Notes under the pieces: generated by a model
What the model was told of the DNA's origin: nothing
Databases searched by the model: none
What the model saw: the letters and a program-made list of their open reading frames with translations, nothing else
Program-made: the position numbers and the translations under genes
In this document: piece after piece, positions 10,850-23,384 of the stretch
Layout of the letters: the number at the start of each line of letters is the position of its first letter
Numbering within the stretch: the stretch's first letter is position 1
Assembly (NCBI GenBank): GCA_015680685.1
Contig: MNCI01037673.1
Coordinates: 675,343-739,342 of the forward strand
DNA: 64,000 nucleotides
Origin: Gnetum montanum
Taxonomy: Eukaryota; Streptophyta; Gnetopsida; Gnetales; Gnetaceae
Reading direction: 5' to 3'

Positions 10850-13800
10850 TGAGGTTGTCCATCTGATGAGGCATTGCTTCCACTAGCTTACATGGGCTCA
10901 TGGAAAGGTTTAAGTTGCTACATGTGTACTAACTACTTTTTGCTTAGGCTTTTAGGTTTGTAGATCAACATGGCCCCAGAAGGAAAGGTTTCATAAACGA
11001 TATAAGGCCCTTCCCACAATTTTTGAAACTTAGTTCATTAAGGTACATGTGTGGGGTTTTAGTAGAAAACCTTGTCAACAGGTTAATATTTCACTTTCAT
11101 TATCCTAAGGTCATGGTGTTGTTTACTGAATGCTTTGTGCACTTCATTTATTGATAGGGCCACTAGTCGATTCTCATCTAGTACATTAAGGTTGATCAAT
11201 CTCTTTTTTTGTGCTAGGCTCATGTCAAGTTCAAGGTCACAAGCTGTTGAAAGTGTATAGAGCTCAGATTGAATTAGCAGAGTTGGTAATTTTCTGTACA
11301 CTAGCTCATGAGAAGAGTAGCCTTTAGGGAGTTTCAATGTTTAGTGATATGCCCAAAGGGCACCATTAAGTTTTATGCTCTAGTTTCTTCTATATTTGCT
11401 AATTGTTCTTATTAATATTTTCATGATCTCCCTATTGGTAACCTCTACTTGACCATTGGCTTGGGAGTGGTAGGATGTTTATATTTAACCCTTAGGCATT
11501 GCATAAGCTTGTGAGAAGTAGCACCTGTAAAATGAGTACCATTATCAAAAATTAGTGCACGTGACATACCAAACCTATTTACAACATTTTTTTGTACAAA
11601 CCATGCAGCAATGGAACATGCACAATCAGTGATGAGTGCTACTTTTGTAAATTTTATATAATAGTTAATAGTGACTATTATGTACATCTTTCCATTTGAC
11701 ATGGGTGTGATGGGACCCATGAAATCTATGCCCTAGATGTTAAAGGGTTCTAGTGGTTGGATCCATTGCTGATGTTCCTCCATTTGAGCAATCATCCCAT
11801 TATCTCATTGATAGCATTCATAACAGTAGATGAATTGGTGGGCATCCCTGACAATTATTGACCAATAGTACTTTACCATTAGGATTTTAATGTTTGTGTG
11901 TCCCCTTGCATAGTGGCCCCCATAAGGAACCCCATGAGCATCTTGAAGAATGCGCAATTGATCAACATTAGGAACACACCAATGAATCAGGCCATGGGCA
12001 CACATTTTTGATTGTCCAACTATGTAATATGGACGTTTTTAATTATCCAACTATGTAAGCATAGCTCCCAAGCCATAGTTTGATGCAGTCATCATGATGT
12101 GAAATGGACAAGACCAATTAGGTGCTTGTACAATTGGAGTCTTTACAAGCTTCTCCTTAAGCTACTGGAATGCCTTTTCACATTTCTTGGCCCATATGAA
12201 TGAAGAATCTTTCTTTGTAAGCTCAACCAAAGGTTTAACGATCTTAAAGAAATTCTCTATGAATGGCTAGTAGTAGCCAGTGTGTCCAGGGAATGACTAG
12301 ACATCTTTAACAGTTTCTGATGGGTAGGTTATTCCTTAGATGACTCAAATCTTTTCAAGGTTCACCTCAATCCCTACTTGAGAAATTTTATGCCCTAACA
12401 CAATGCCCTCTTGGACCATGAGATGGATCTTTTGCTAATTACGCAAAATATTAGTTCCTAAGCACCTTTTAAGCACTTACACAAGGTAGTCTAAGGCTTT
12501 CCTGAACATTGTGCCATAGGTGGAGAAGTCATCCACAAGGACTTCCACCTTGCTATCAATCTATTGCTGAAAAATGCTTAGGACAAGGCATTGAAAAGTT
12601 AAGGGGGCATTACATAAACCAAAAGGCATCTTATGATATGCAAAAGTCCCCCAAGGACTTGTGAATGTTCTTTTGGCTTGATCCTCTGGCAAGATCTAAA
12701 TTTGGTTATAACCACTATAACCATCTAGAAAGCTATAATAGTAATGCCCAGAAATAGTGTCCAACACCTAATCCACAAATGGTAATGGAAAATGATTTTT
12801 AAACATCACCATGTTCAATAACTTGAAATCAATATAGACCCGCTACTTGCCACCTTTCTTTGAAATAATTATAAGTGGGCTAATCCACTCACTATCTGTA
12901 ATTGGATAGTTAAACCTTGCCTTCAGGAGTTATTCAATTTTCTCTTTGACAATTTGCTTTAATCTGGGATTTAGCTGCTGCTATGGCTACATCTTTGTCT
13001 TTATGGCTAGATCAGCATAGATGCAATGCTGACTTATCCTAGGATCAATCCCTATGAGTTCAGGATATGACCAAGCAAAGGCTATTGGACATTTGTTGAC
13101 CACCTTCAATGGCATCCTTTTTTTGCTCAAGAGAAAGGTTGACATTGATTATCATCAACTTTCCATTTTTTAGAAATGCATATTCCATGCCTTTAGGTAG
13201 ATTTTTCAACTCTAAGGGCTCCTATTTAAAATTGTCAGGGATTTCCCACTCTTCCAAATTGGTATCATTAGGATATCATCGGAGAGTTGGTGATGAACTT
13301 AGTTCAGTTCATCCATTCCTTCAACGTAGGCACAAGTTAAGCTCTCATTAGGTTCCATACAAAGTGTGCTACTCTCTGAATTAGCTATCAACCATTGGGT
13401 ACCCTCCTATTTTGTGGTTTCTACATACAAGCACTTTTGGATTTCAAACTCATATGGATATTATCTGCATACCTTGATTATTGTACTTTTAATAGACTAG
13501 AGTTTTTGCACACACTGGCATCTTGTATCACCATACACAATGCATGGAACTCACTTCTTCTTAATCTTTCCAAATGCATTTTTCTTGGAAATCTCTAGGA
13601 AAGGATCTTTGATGCCCTTTTGTACATTAATAGTGCTCAACCAAGTCCTTCCCATAATGATTGGGAAGCCCCCTTTACAATTTTTAACTTTGATTATTAT
13701 GAAATTGACAAGATACAACCACCTATAGATAGTGGTCACAATGTCCTCCATTAGTCTTAAACAAACATTGATAGGCTGATTTTCCAATTCTAAATAGATG

Positions 13801-13949
13801 TTTCTCTTCTTGAGAGGAGGAAAGTTCTAGGTGTTTTACATTTCATGAAAAATCATATTAAGACCCAAACTTGAATCAAGAAGAGCCTTGCATGGCTCAT
13901 TTCCAGCAATCTACAATTAGCTGAGCAAACTTCTAGGATCAGCTCTTCT
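10850..13949 (-). pseudogene. pol: Decayed pol of element C (protease, RT, integrase)
   Basis: In sense order: a protease-like segment with LLDSS where LLDSG is expected (about 13890-13866) and FPIIMGRTWLST (about 13690); reverse transcriptase with YHKMPFGLCNAPLTFQ (about 12640-12590) and VLVDDFSTYG, the catalytic DD box in the form typical of Athila (about 12550-12520); a short stretch after RT (YGLGAM) with most of RNase H missing; the integrase zinc-binding part with YGGH and a CYEC pair (12005-11805); and the integrase core with FDNGTHFTGA (11720-11445). Stops and frameshifts are frequent. The normal role is copying element RNA into DNA and integrating it. Confidence 0.8.
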
Positions 13950-14378
13950 CCTGGGAAGGTTTCTAGCCTTGATTCAATCAGATACATTGTGGGTTAACAT
14001 GATAGTGTGGATCTTGAGTCTCTCTTGGGCATATACCCCAAGAGTTCTCCTCGTTTTACATTGAAGCCTATTTATGAAATGGCAAAGCTGCTCCCATTGA
14101 GAATAACTATGGCTAAGACATCTATGCAAAAGGGAATAATACTTGCCCATAGCTACATCCAAGGCTTCATGTTTTACTTAACACCAGCCTTGGATTTGCT
14201 TGTTCAATTTGTGCACTTTGGAATATGTTTGATACTTATCATTGAATAGCTCAAGCATCATACTCCATTTGTGAATTGATTCAAGCTTCAAGGAGTAGTA
14301 CCAACTTTCTACTTCTTTTATGAGTGTCCTAAGAAATAGCTTAAGCTTATGTCAATCATTTTCTATGTTTTGTAAGGC
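13950..14378 (-). pseudogene. gag: Gag of element C, C-terminal piece
   Basis: The minus strand encodes a capsid segment (VAMGKYYSLLHRCLSH at about 14160-14110) homologous to the other gag copies. It continues the N-terminal piece at 22278-23223; element B lies between them. The sequence just left of B and the sequence just right of B align as one run to 3490-3530 of element A. Confidence 0.75.
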
Positions 14379-14383
14379 ACAAG

Positions 14384-15278
14384 TGATGAGTGGCGAGGTA
14401 CCCCTATGTCCAACCATATGAATCACAAGTGTTCATGCATAATGCAGTTGAATTCTATGGATGGGACTAGTTGTGCATCTAAATTGTTATGCTTTGATCA
14501 TAATTCACTATCTTCTCAGTTGAACTAGTGGTAGCTTTGTCACGTATGGTTTATTCTAAAGTGAGGTATATGATGTTGTCTAATCCTATGCTACTCCTAA
14601 TGACAATAAGGAAATAAATTAATTAAGCTAATGAACAATGGAAAATAGGATTTAAAATAGCCTATGTGTGATGAATATCCATTTCTAATCATCCATGCAT
14701 GCCTTGGACTTCGTATAACCACCATTGGGATTACCAAGTGTATGTCACTGGGCTGGCCAAATAGTACATTGCTAGATTACCAAGAAATTACACTTAAGTA
14801 GTTATGATCAAATGTCTTCATTCTACTTAATGAAAGAAATTGTAAAGAGAAATAAATGAAATTATTAACTAAGGAAAATAGTAAAAATTAAATAATTGAC
14901 AATTGAAAGTAATAATAATCTAAGTGGATGTTGCAATGATGGAAGTAATCACAATCTTTATTTCCAGTCATGTAACATGTCCAAGTATGTCACACTCGAA
15001 TAAGGGTGTCATACAATTACAAACATCATGTTGTGAGCATGCACTAGGAATAACAAAACTTGAATTCAAAAATCTAAGAAAGACTATCAAAAACTAAAAA
15101 CTAAAACTATTTTCTCTATATCTCAACCTTGCATGCAAGTGTTGTATTTATAGGCTAGCATGAGAGAGGCAATATTGGATATCTAACACCATTTCATGGG
15201 ACCTAATATCATGTATCTACTATTGGAGCCTTGATATTGGGTATTCAATATTGGGGTTGACACAACGATGACTCATCA
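14384..15278 (-). repeat. 3' LTR of element B
   Basis: 895 bp, from TGATGAG to ACTCATCA on the plus strand. U3 (right end) carries repeated AATATTGG/GATATT words at about 15165-15260; a TATA motif lies near 15148. It is followed by TACCCTCATA, the complement of a polypurine tract. Confidence 0.88.
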
Positions 15279-15470
15279 TACCCTCATAACTAAATGAAAA
15301 CTTGTCCTCGAGTTAAACAAAATGAGGAATAAGTTCTTTACAAAAAATTGTTAGGAAGGTATGGAATTATTGACTAACTTAGAAAAACAAAAAAAATGGA
15401 CTTATACATGCCATAGTGGTGCTTCACAAAATTTGGAATATAATATTACAAGATACCAAATTAAGGAAGC

Positions 15471-18258
15471 TCATGTAGTTCTCAGAGGTGGTGGCTCCTC
15501 CATTGGTCACTTCCTCTGTCACTAGGTTTCTAAAATTGGTAATGGTTAAGGAGCACCTGAAACTTTTCTTCTTCTATTTGTGGATCCTGTACCATCTAGG
15601 CCATTAAATTGATGTGTGCTAGCACTTGTAAGTCCCAAGGGCATGGTAGCTGTGGAAACATTTTCTTGGCCTTCATGTACCAGGCCACAAACTACCATCG
15701 CTCTTCTTTGAATGCCCTGACCTTTTCTTTGAATTTATGATAATCTATAAGTCTCCTAGCTAGGTTTGAGGTGACATCCTTTTGTCCATGGTAGCAGGTT
15801 TTAACCACTTAAATTTTTGAGTTTGCAACATGAAGTTTCTGCAAAGAAGCTTTTCTATTTACAAACTCTTTCTCATATAACTTATAAGTAATCGCTACCT
15901 ATTTCTCTAGCTCACTTCTAGGACGATTTGCTGTCAACATGATAAGGTTCAAATATCTGAGGTTAGCCAACACCATGTATTCCTTCAAATCTTCAATCTA
16001 CAAGTCTTTATTTTTTACTTCTGCCTAATGGACCAATGCATAGCTATCCAAAATTGGCTACCACTCAAGATTTTGTATTAACATGGACCCAATGTGAGCT
16101 TTGGCCATTTGGATTTTTTTTCATTTATTTTCTTGTACATTCGGACTTGGTTGTAGAAGTGTTTTTTCAACTTCTTATGCTTCTTGGCCTCATTCTAGCA
16201 TGTGCTTATTTCAATTATGAACTTTTTTCAGATGGTGCAAACCTCCTCCATTGAGAGGGTTCTATTTTCTCAGGCCAGTTGCTAAGATCTTGGTTGATCC
16301 TCATCAATTGTTCTCTTAATTGGACACTCTCTTCCATAACATTCTTTTGTTTTTCAATAGTGGTCAACTGTGAGTTTTCTACTACAAGCTATTTATTTTC
16401 TTCCTATGTGGTGGTTAATGCCTTTTTATGAACATAAAACTATGCATCAGTAGCAGAGGCATTCCAAACTACCTTCTTTTTTTCTTGCTTTACAAATTTT
16501 TTTTCCTTAATCAATTTGTTGAGTTTCTCTATTTTGAATTGCTCTAGCTAGTCAAGCATAATAAATCAGGTAGGATCCCATCATTCAACTCTCAAGGCAA
16601 CCAGCTCTTATTGCAAATGTTGCACCTCTACTTCTATGTGTTCTACCCTGACCTTAGTCATGAACAGCTTTCCCTTGGTGGTTATGAGGTCTGATTATGC
16701 TACAATGACATCACTAGGAATGTGAAACAAGGTGGTCATCACTTGCCCTATCTACAGCAGTCGATCTAACACATGCTCATGTGTTGTAGGAGTCATCAAA
16801 GTTTGAGTGAGCATTTGTACATCTTTGGTCCTAGTTAGATCTATTGGGGGCACAACAAAAACATTAAATGATTCTTTGATGTGATCTGTTATTACTTCTG
16901 CTGCATTTGTACATCTTTGGTCCTAGTTAGATCTATTGAGGACACAACAAGCACATTGAATGATTCTTTGATGTGATCTGTTATTACTTCTGCTACACTT
17001 GTTGCATCCTAATGCTGCATTACCACTACTATGGCACTTTCTCTTATTTTGAGCATCACTTGAAGGATGCGACATTACCAGAGATTTTTTTAGACAACTA
17101 AGATTCTCCTCTTGATCGTAGTGACACCTGTCCTCTTGTAATATTAGCTGAAATGGTGGGCTACACGTCGTCTAGGATTTTGAGGAGGCTTGATTCCTCT
17201 CTGCTCCCCCAACTGAGCATTTTAGCAATTTTTTACAAGTGGCATATTGCTGGTCTATAATCTTGTGGTGGTGGTGGCAGAGCTTGTGTTTCATGGCACT
17301 GTTCAAGTTCCTTTTCTCCTTCCTTTTCTAGTTTTGCTTTCTTCTCTGGTTCTAGTTCTCCACCAAAGTCTTTCTGTGGTGCTACTAATTTACATAATTC
17401 AAAAAAGGAGGCATTTTGAGTCTTCTTAGGGATGTCATTTGTGTACCCTAGGATTGCAAGGGAATAAAAGTATTAGCTTCCTTGCCTTTTCTCCCTTGAA
17501 CCACCTTTGAATTTCTGGTAGTATAACCGGGGAAGGTTGGCCATGTATTTACCCATTAGTATGGCACTTCCCCTAGCCACATATGTGGAGATCCTATTGA
17601 GCCCTTATGTGGGGAAGAGGTGATATGTCCCTATCTTCAAATAGGTCCTCTCTTTCAAAGTCAATTCATTGTATATTTTTTCATCCTTTCCATATGCCCA
17701 TCTCAACAATAGCTTTTGAGTGTCGAGGTCAGATCTTGTAGATAGATGAGCTAACTTAGCCTCTTCATTTGATAAATTTAGAGCTTCTATGATCACTTCG
17801 ACTAAGAATGAGACATTGACTCCATAGATGTTGATAATTTTGCCTTCATCTTTATTATGCCATAATTGGTAGGTTCACCAAGATATCACTCATTGCTCTC
17901 TGAAAGAATAAGCCACAAAGGTGACACTTGAAGTTGTGTCCAAACTGATTTAAAAGAAAATGCCATGAATGGATTGAAGTTCATCTCCATGATGAATATG
18001 GTCAACATGGATTTGTCTTAAATGGCATCAAGGCATTCTAGGGACAACATGAGGTGTTGTCCTTGCATGGGGACTCGTGGTATTTTCACCCTCTCCTTGA
18101 ACCGATTGTCCTATGACAAGAGCCTCTTGATGGACACTAAATGATTAGGCCTCCTATTCTTTGTGATTTTCATGCTTGCCTTGCTGGCCTCAACCACCGC
18201 ATAGGTGCTTAGCTACTTACTGTGAAGGTTCTCCTTGTGCTCCTCTTTTTGGGGCCAT
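15471..18258 (-). pseudogene. ORF2 of element B (unknown protein)
   Basis: A decayed frame of about 2.8 kb (about 929 codons if unbroken). The start at 18256-18258 (MAPKRGAQGE) follows TTGATTGTAG in sense. It contains IPRVPMQGQHLMLSLECLDA (about 18085-18015), DTQKLLLRWAYGKDEKIY (about 17730-17670) and KIGTYHLFPT (about 17635-17605). Next comes a segment that in D's copy (LPFTCLIRKLC) resembles the putative plant transposon protein domain (PF20167), an identification by eye. Glu/Lys-rich coiled-coil-like sequence follows, then the terminal motif MEEPPPLRTT before a stop at 15471-15473. A 92-bp tandem duplication lies inside (16812-16995). Function is unknown. Confidence 0.6.
16812..16995. repeat. 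92-bp tandem duplication in ORF2 of element B
   Basis: Two adjacent copies, 16812-16903 and 16904-16995, differ at a few positions only. A partial third start (CACTTGT) follows. 92 is not a multiple of 3, so the duplication shifts the ORF2 frame. Confidence 0.9.
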
Positions 18259-19474
18259 CTACAATCAAGAAAAGATTAGGTGTTACTAAGGTTGTGTTCT
18301 TTATCATCAATAGGTTTATACCTTACTTGTTACCTTAGTTTCCTTAGGTTTTTTAGTTCATATGATGGTAGAGTTAGAATAATTTTCAGAAAAATACCCA
18401 AAAAACGTCTATCTTCTTGTATGACCTTACATAGTTAGTTTCTTTTTCCTTTTGCATGGCTTGTTATGATGGTTATGGTCCCTTGGGTGGAAAAATTAAG
18501 GTTTTTGGCATTAATGCACTTGATTGTTCATTATAAAACTTAAGGTTTTTAACACTCTTACCCTTATAGTATCCTCCGAGTGATAGCAAATTTTGAAAAA
18601 TTAACGTAGGTTTCTTATGCAAGTACCCCCTCATGACTAACTTTAACACTTTAGGATTAGACAAGTTCAGATGACATGGAAATTAGAATGGTAGAGAGTC
18701 AAATATCACAAGTTGTCGTTGGTTGTGTAGAGCTTTGAGTCGTGAGAGAAAATTTGAAAAACTCCCCTAGCTGCAAATGATGAGAATAAAGTTTGGGCAT
18801 CACGAGGATCATATATATAGGTTTCATGCGACCTGATATTAGGTATTCGATGTCATGACCCACCTGATATCAAGGTCCATGGATGTGCATCTAATTAGGG
18901 TATGGAGCATGAGAAATGAAGCTCTATAATTGGGTGGAAGGTTTGAGGTTAGGTCCATAGGTCGAGGGTAAGTAGAAAATCAATTTTAGGCTCCAAAAGC
19001 ATTAGAAGGTGAAGTCATCAACGTTAAAAGCTATGGAAGATGCAAGAAAAAGGGCATTAAATTAATGTCGTGGACTGTATCAATGTACATGATAATGGAA
19101 AGCATGAAATTTAATAATGAAGTGTTTGGAAGGTGAAGAATGATGTGGTTGTGCACACAAGTACAAGTCACAAAAATTACACAAGTGGGTCCATACCTAT
19201 GCAAGCTTCAACCTATGATGCCCTTGTGTAAGCACACCTAAAAATGTCCATAGGCACTAAAGGGGTTGAATGTAATGCATACCTATGCAACAAAACACAC
19301 ATGTTAAAACCACCCATTTGAGATAATAACTCTGTGTTACAAAAAAACCACAAGTTAGGATCAGATAGACAACGAGATGAAGTGGACTATAGAAAGGATT
19401 GCAAAAATTGGGACATGAGGTGTCTTACCATAGGCACAATGAATACTTGTGTGTTATTAATGATTAAGTAATCA
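18259..19474 (-). other. Spacer between gag and ORF2 in element B
   Basis: No gene is supported. In sense it holds an acceptor-like site (TTTTGTTGCATAG, AG at 19283-19284), the family's conserved block (about 19280-19185) and a TATA-plus-repeat module (18812-18900). Confidence 0.55.
18812..18900 (-). promoter_or_regulatory. Putative internal promoter upstream of ORF2, element B
   Basis: In sense, GATATCAGG, GACATCG and AATATCAGG words (about 18885-18835) are followed by CATGAAAC and the TATA box TATATATA (18812-18819). The order and words (ATATYAGGTC, CATGAAA) recur in B's own LTR U3 (about 15200-15225). The TATA box is about 555 bp upstream of the ORF2 start. It looks like a diverged copy of LTR promoter sequence; activity is inferred. 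Confidence 0.5.
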
Positions 19475-21257
19475 TTAGCCTTGTTGTCCAAGATTCAAAC
19501 CAAGTGCAGACCACAAGTTAGTGACATCGTATTGTGACATCAGTTTGGTTGACAACCATAAAATTATCATAGTTGCAAGGATAATGCCCCTAGGATAGTG
19601 CCATTGAGGCTGGTAATAGGTCCCCCTAGGATAGTGTGGTTGGTTGTGTGGCTGTCTATGATTATTGTGTGGGAAAGGAAATCTCCCAGGCATGTGCTTC
19701 TATACAAACTTTAGATTTAATGCACCTGCCCAATACTCATGTAGATGCAACAAGACTAGACAATGGCCAATCAGATGGTCATACATGTAGATGTCACATC
19801 CATTATCTTCGTCTATAGTTGAGTCTAGAGCCTCACTTTCTTCACTCATTTTTCCTATTTGCCCAAAAGTGTGCCTAGCTATTTCTTGGTTCTAAATCCT
19901 TTGTTTATTGTGATCATCTAGCTTGGTTTGCATGATCCTCTCCTCAACCATCTCAACAAGAGTTGTAATGTTTTCATATATCCATTTTGACATCCTATTA
20001 AACTTTGCTTCAAGTTCATCAATAGACTTTTGTATTGTCAAGGTTCATTGAGAAACCATCTTGTCAAGAGTGATCTCTTCCTCCTTACCATAGATATGGA
20101 CCTGCTTCTGTTGAAGAGTTGGATCCTAGTAATATTTCTCAACATTCTCCCATTTGCATATCTCTCCTTCTTTTTCCACATGCTTGATTAGCTCTTGGAT
20201 TTGATGGGTTCATAGCTCATATAATTGACCTAGGGCATATATCCCAAGAGTCTCACTTGTTTCATTATGAAGCCCATCTATGATGTGGAAAAGTTACCTT
20301 TCCTTAGAGAAACCATGCCCTGGGCACTTATTCAATAGAGAATAATATCTATCTAAGGCCATGTCTAAGGATTCATGTTGTTCTTACTTCCATCCTTGAA
20401 TTTGTCTCCTCAAGTTGGACACCCTTGTATAGGTTTGGTATTTCTCATTGAAGAGTTCCAACATTGTGGATCATCATCAAATTGAATTTGGTTTCAACGA
20501 TCTATACCACACTTTGGCTCTATTGCTTAGTATCCTAGGAAAGAGTTTAAGATTTTGCCATCCACTTTCAATGTTGTAGAAAGCATAGGCATCTTGGAAG
20601 GCTTGTAAATGATGTTGTGAATATGAATCGTAGCCTTCTACAAATTTAGGAATATTATTCATATCAAGCCTAGGTAGGCTACTCACTTTGCGATGCCTAT
20701 GAGATATCTTAACTACCTCTGTGATTTACATTAGGCTCTTAGTGGCCAACAAGGGTTCATCATTGCCAGATAGGTTGTGAGGGAGATTTCTATTTCTATT
20801 TGTTTGATCATGATGATGTTGTTTATGTTCATGTTGATGTCTTTGATTTCTCTCATGGGTTAGACTTCTATTTTTATTCCAACCCTCTAGTGGAACTTTA
20901 TCTCCATACATACGTTCATCTTCGTTAGAACTAGATGTTAAAGGAGGAGAGGAAGATGAGGAACTAAGAGGATTTTCATGGCTTCTATGGTGTTCCCTAG
21001 GATCCCTTGATTTATATTTTCTAGGATTTGAGGAGGTCTTAGGCATTGAGGCCTCCTCTAGTCTAGGACTTTCTTCATCTCCTCCAAGGTTGTCTACCTT
21101 ATGTGAATGTAGTCTTCGAGTGTTGTCAGTGGTCATGAGCATATGAAACCCCTGCATAAGGTTGGTCACTCCAACTTTCTTCTTCATATATCTCATTAGT
21201 TCTTCAATGAATGTTTTCTTTATATAAGGCATTATCATTCCCTTGTAAAAGAGAAAT
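19475..21257 (-). pseudogene. gag: Decayed gag of element B
   Basis: Homologous to the other gag copies: an Arg/Ser-rich segment (about 21080-20900), capsid (MNNIPKFVEGYDSYSQHHLQ and KVWYRSLKPNS, about 20660-20480), the LDRYYS/L-like segment near 20360-20300, and a Pro/Tyr/His-rich tail ending near 19475. The alignable start codon at 21255-21257 reads ATT, not ATG. Frameshifts and stops are present. Confidence 0.75.
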
Positions 21258-21363
21258 TGTTGTTAGTTTACGATGTGTGTGATTTAATATTTTCTGAAAG
21301 ATATATCATTAATGCATTTACAACGATCATATATAATATAACTAATCTAGATAACTAGCACCA

Positions 21364-21381
21364 TCCTCAACAATAGCACCA
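21364..21381 (-). other. Primer-binding site of element B
   Basis: The plus strand reads TCCTCAACAATAGCACCA, a decayed match to the tRNA-Asp 3' end, one base from the 5' LTR. Confidence 0.7.
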
Positions 21382-21382
21382 A

Positions 21383-22272
21383 TGATGAGTGGCGAGGTAC
21401 CCCTATGATCAACTATACGAATCACAAGTGTTCACGCATGATCTAGTCAAATTCTATGGATGGGACTAATTGTGCATCTAAATCGTTATGCTTTGATTGT
21501 AGTTCACTGTCTTCCCACTTGGACTAGTGGTAGCTTTTTCATGTATAGTTTAGTCTAAAGTGAAATATATGATGTTTTCTAATCCTATGCTGCTCCTAAT
21601 GACAATAAGAAAATAAATTAATTAAGCTAAGGAACAATGGAAAATAGGATCTAAACTAGCCTATGTGTGTAGAATATTCATTTCTAATCGCCTGCATATG
21701 CCTTAGACTTTGTATAACCAACCACTAGGATTACCAAGCATACGTCATTGGGTTGGCCAAATAGTACACTACTAGATTACCAAGTAATTACACTTAAGTG
21801 CTCGTGATCAAAGCTACTCGTTTCACTTAACGATAGGAATCGTAAAGAGTAATAAATGAAATTATTGACTAAGGAAAATAGTAAATAATTAAAAAATTAA
21901 CAATTGAAAGTAATAATAATCTAAGTGGATGCTTCAATGATGGAAGTAATCATGATCTTTATTTCTAATCATGTCACATGTCCAAGTACATCACTTTCAA
22001 ATAAGGGTGTTGTACAATTACAAACATCATGTTATGGGCATGCATTGGGAATAACAAAACTTGAATTTAAAAATCTAAGAAAGATTATCAAAAACTAAAA
22101 CTATTTTCTCTATATCTTAACCATTTATCCAAGTGTTTTATATATAGGCTAGCATGGGAGAGGTAATATCGGATATCCAACATTGTTTCTTAGGACCCAA
22201 TATCATGTATCCGATATCGGAGTCTTGATATCAAGTATCTAATATTAGAGTTGACAAAATGATGACTCATCA
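21383..22272 (-). repeat. 5' LTR of element B
   Basis: 890 bp, closely similar to 14384-15278, with U3 GATATC-type repeats near 22170-22250 and a TATA motif near 22138. The right flank ACAAG is the target duplication. Confidence 0.88.
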
Positions 22273-22277
22273 ACAAG

Positions 22278-23223
22278 CATCATGAAAGGCTTGAAGATGG
22301 GCATGTGGATCTGAGTTATATCCCCCCTCAAATCTAGGGCTATTATTCATATCTAATTGCTTAATTTTCCTATCTTTGACATGCCTAGTTAGAATCTTGA
22401 CTACCTCTACAATGTTCACAATGCTTCAAGTTGCTAGCAAGGGCTCATAATTGTCACGATTTCGACGATGTCGATGATGTCCCCTACTACCCCTTCAATC
22501 ATGGTAGGGCCTAAGATCATTGTCCTAATGTTCACCTCCATCACAGTTTCATCCCTTATGGTTTCGATTAGATTCGAAGGAGGAAGAAGAAGATGTAGAT
22601 GAAAGGGATGAAGAGGAAGGAGGACTACCATCATCATGGTGTCTACCACCTCCTCTCCGCTTGTCATGGCCATGATCATTAGGTTTTTTATCATCATGAT
22701 GCTTGCCCAATCCCCTGCCTTGACTCCTAGTTTTGTCTGAACCTAGATTGTTGATAGTGGATTGCAAATTTAGGTTCAAGCCCCCTTCACTAGAGTCAAG
22801 GGGTAGAAAACCTTCATGTTGAGAACCCCTAGAAGTAGAATCTTCATTCTTGTCTTCGTTCAACATGAACAAAGAGTTAGTGAACTATTTCCTCTTCGTA
22901 GCTTCATGGTGCTTCTCTTAGTGCTGATCTCATTTGTGTTGTGTTTTTGTGGGATGGTACTCCCAATAGTCATGATCCTGCACAACATATTTATCATGGA
23001 GGTCTTGGATGCCCAACCTCTTAAGAGTTTGGAGTAGCATCTCAAGAACAAATCGGTCAGGAGGCAACACAAAATTGCCCTCCATATCTCTCCACTACAG
23101 CTACTCATCTTGATGTAGGATGAAGGTGAAATCAAGTAAAAAATCATTTGGATGAGTGTACACTGCTTTGAATTCTTGGGACACTAGCAATTTTGAATCA
23201 TCATGCCTATGAGAGGATGACAT
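22278..23223 (-). pseudogene. gag: Gag of element C, N-terminal piece
   Basis: Start ATG at 23221-23223 (MSSSHRHDDSK). The piece contains a basic, His/Asp/Ser-rich segment (22872-22549) and the first capsid residues, cut off at 22273 by element B. Several stops fall where Trp or Gln would be expected. The N-terminal part differs more from A, B and D than the capsid does. Confidence 0.7.
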
Positions 23224-23365
23224 TTTGGATTATAGAAAAATTTAGCATGCTTAAATTATAATTATAATTATTATTTTTTTCAAATGATTATGACCTTAGG
23301 ATTCATTCCAACAATCTTAAATAATATTCACTAAGTCCTAGATAATGCATGTATCAAACTACAAA

Positions 23366-23383
23366 TCCCTGGCAACAGTGCCA
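23366..23383 (-). other. Primer-binding site of element C
   Basis: The plus strand reads TCCCTGGCAACAGTGCCA, the best match in the window to the tRNA-Asp 3' end (TCCCCGGCAACGGCGCCA), one base from the LTR. Confidence 0.85.
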
Positions 23384-23384
23384 A

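Larger units (their letters stand above)
14384..22272 (-). mobile_element. Element B: non-autonomous Athila-like element, complete with target duplication
   Basis: A minus-strand insertion of 7,889 bp bounded by two near-equal LTRs (14384-15278 and 21383-22272) and a 5-bp duplication ACAAG (14379-14383 and 22273-22277). It has a primer site at 21364-21381, gag (21257-19475), no pol, a spacer with a putative internal promoter, ORF2 (18258-15471) and a polypurine tract next to 15278. It inserted into gag of element C. Lack of pol implies past mobilisation by proteins of a C-like element. Confidence 0.88.

Noticed and set aside
15471-18258. Calling ORF2 a retroviral envelope protein
   Set aside because: Position after pol fits, but no signal peptide, cleavage site or clear membrane anchor is visible; the coiled-coil-rich sequence argues for another role.
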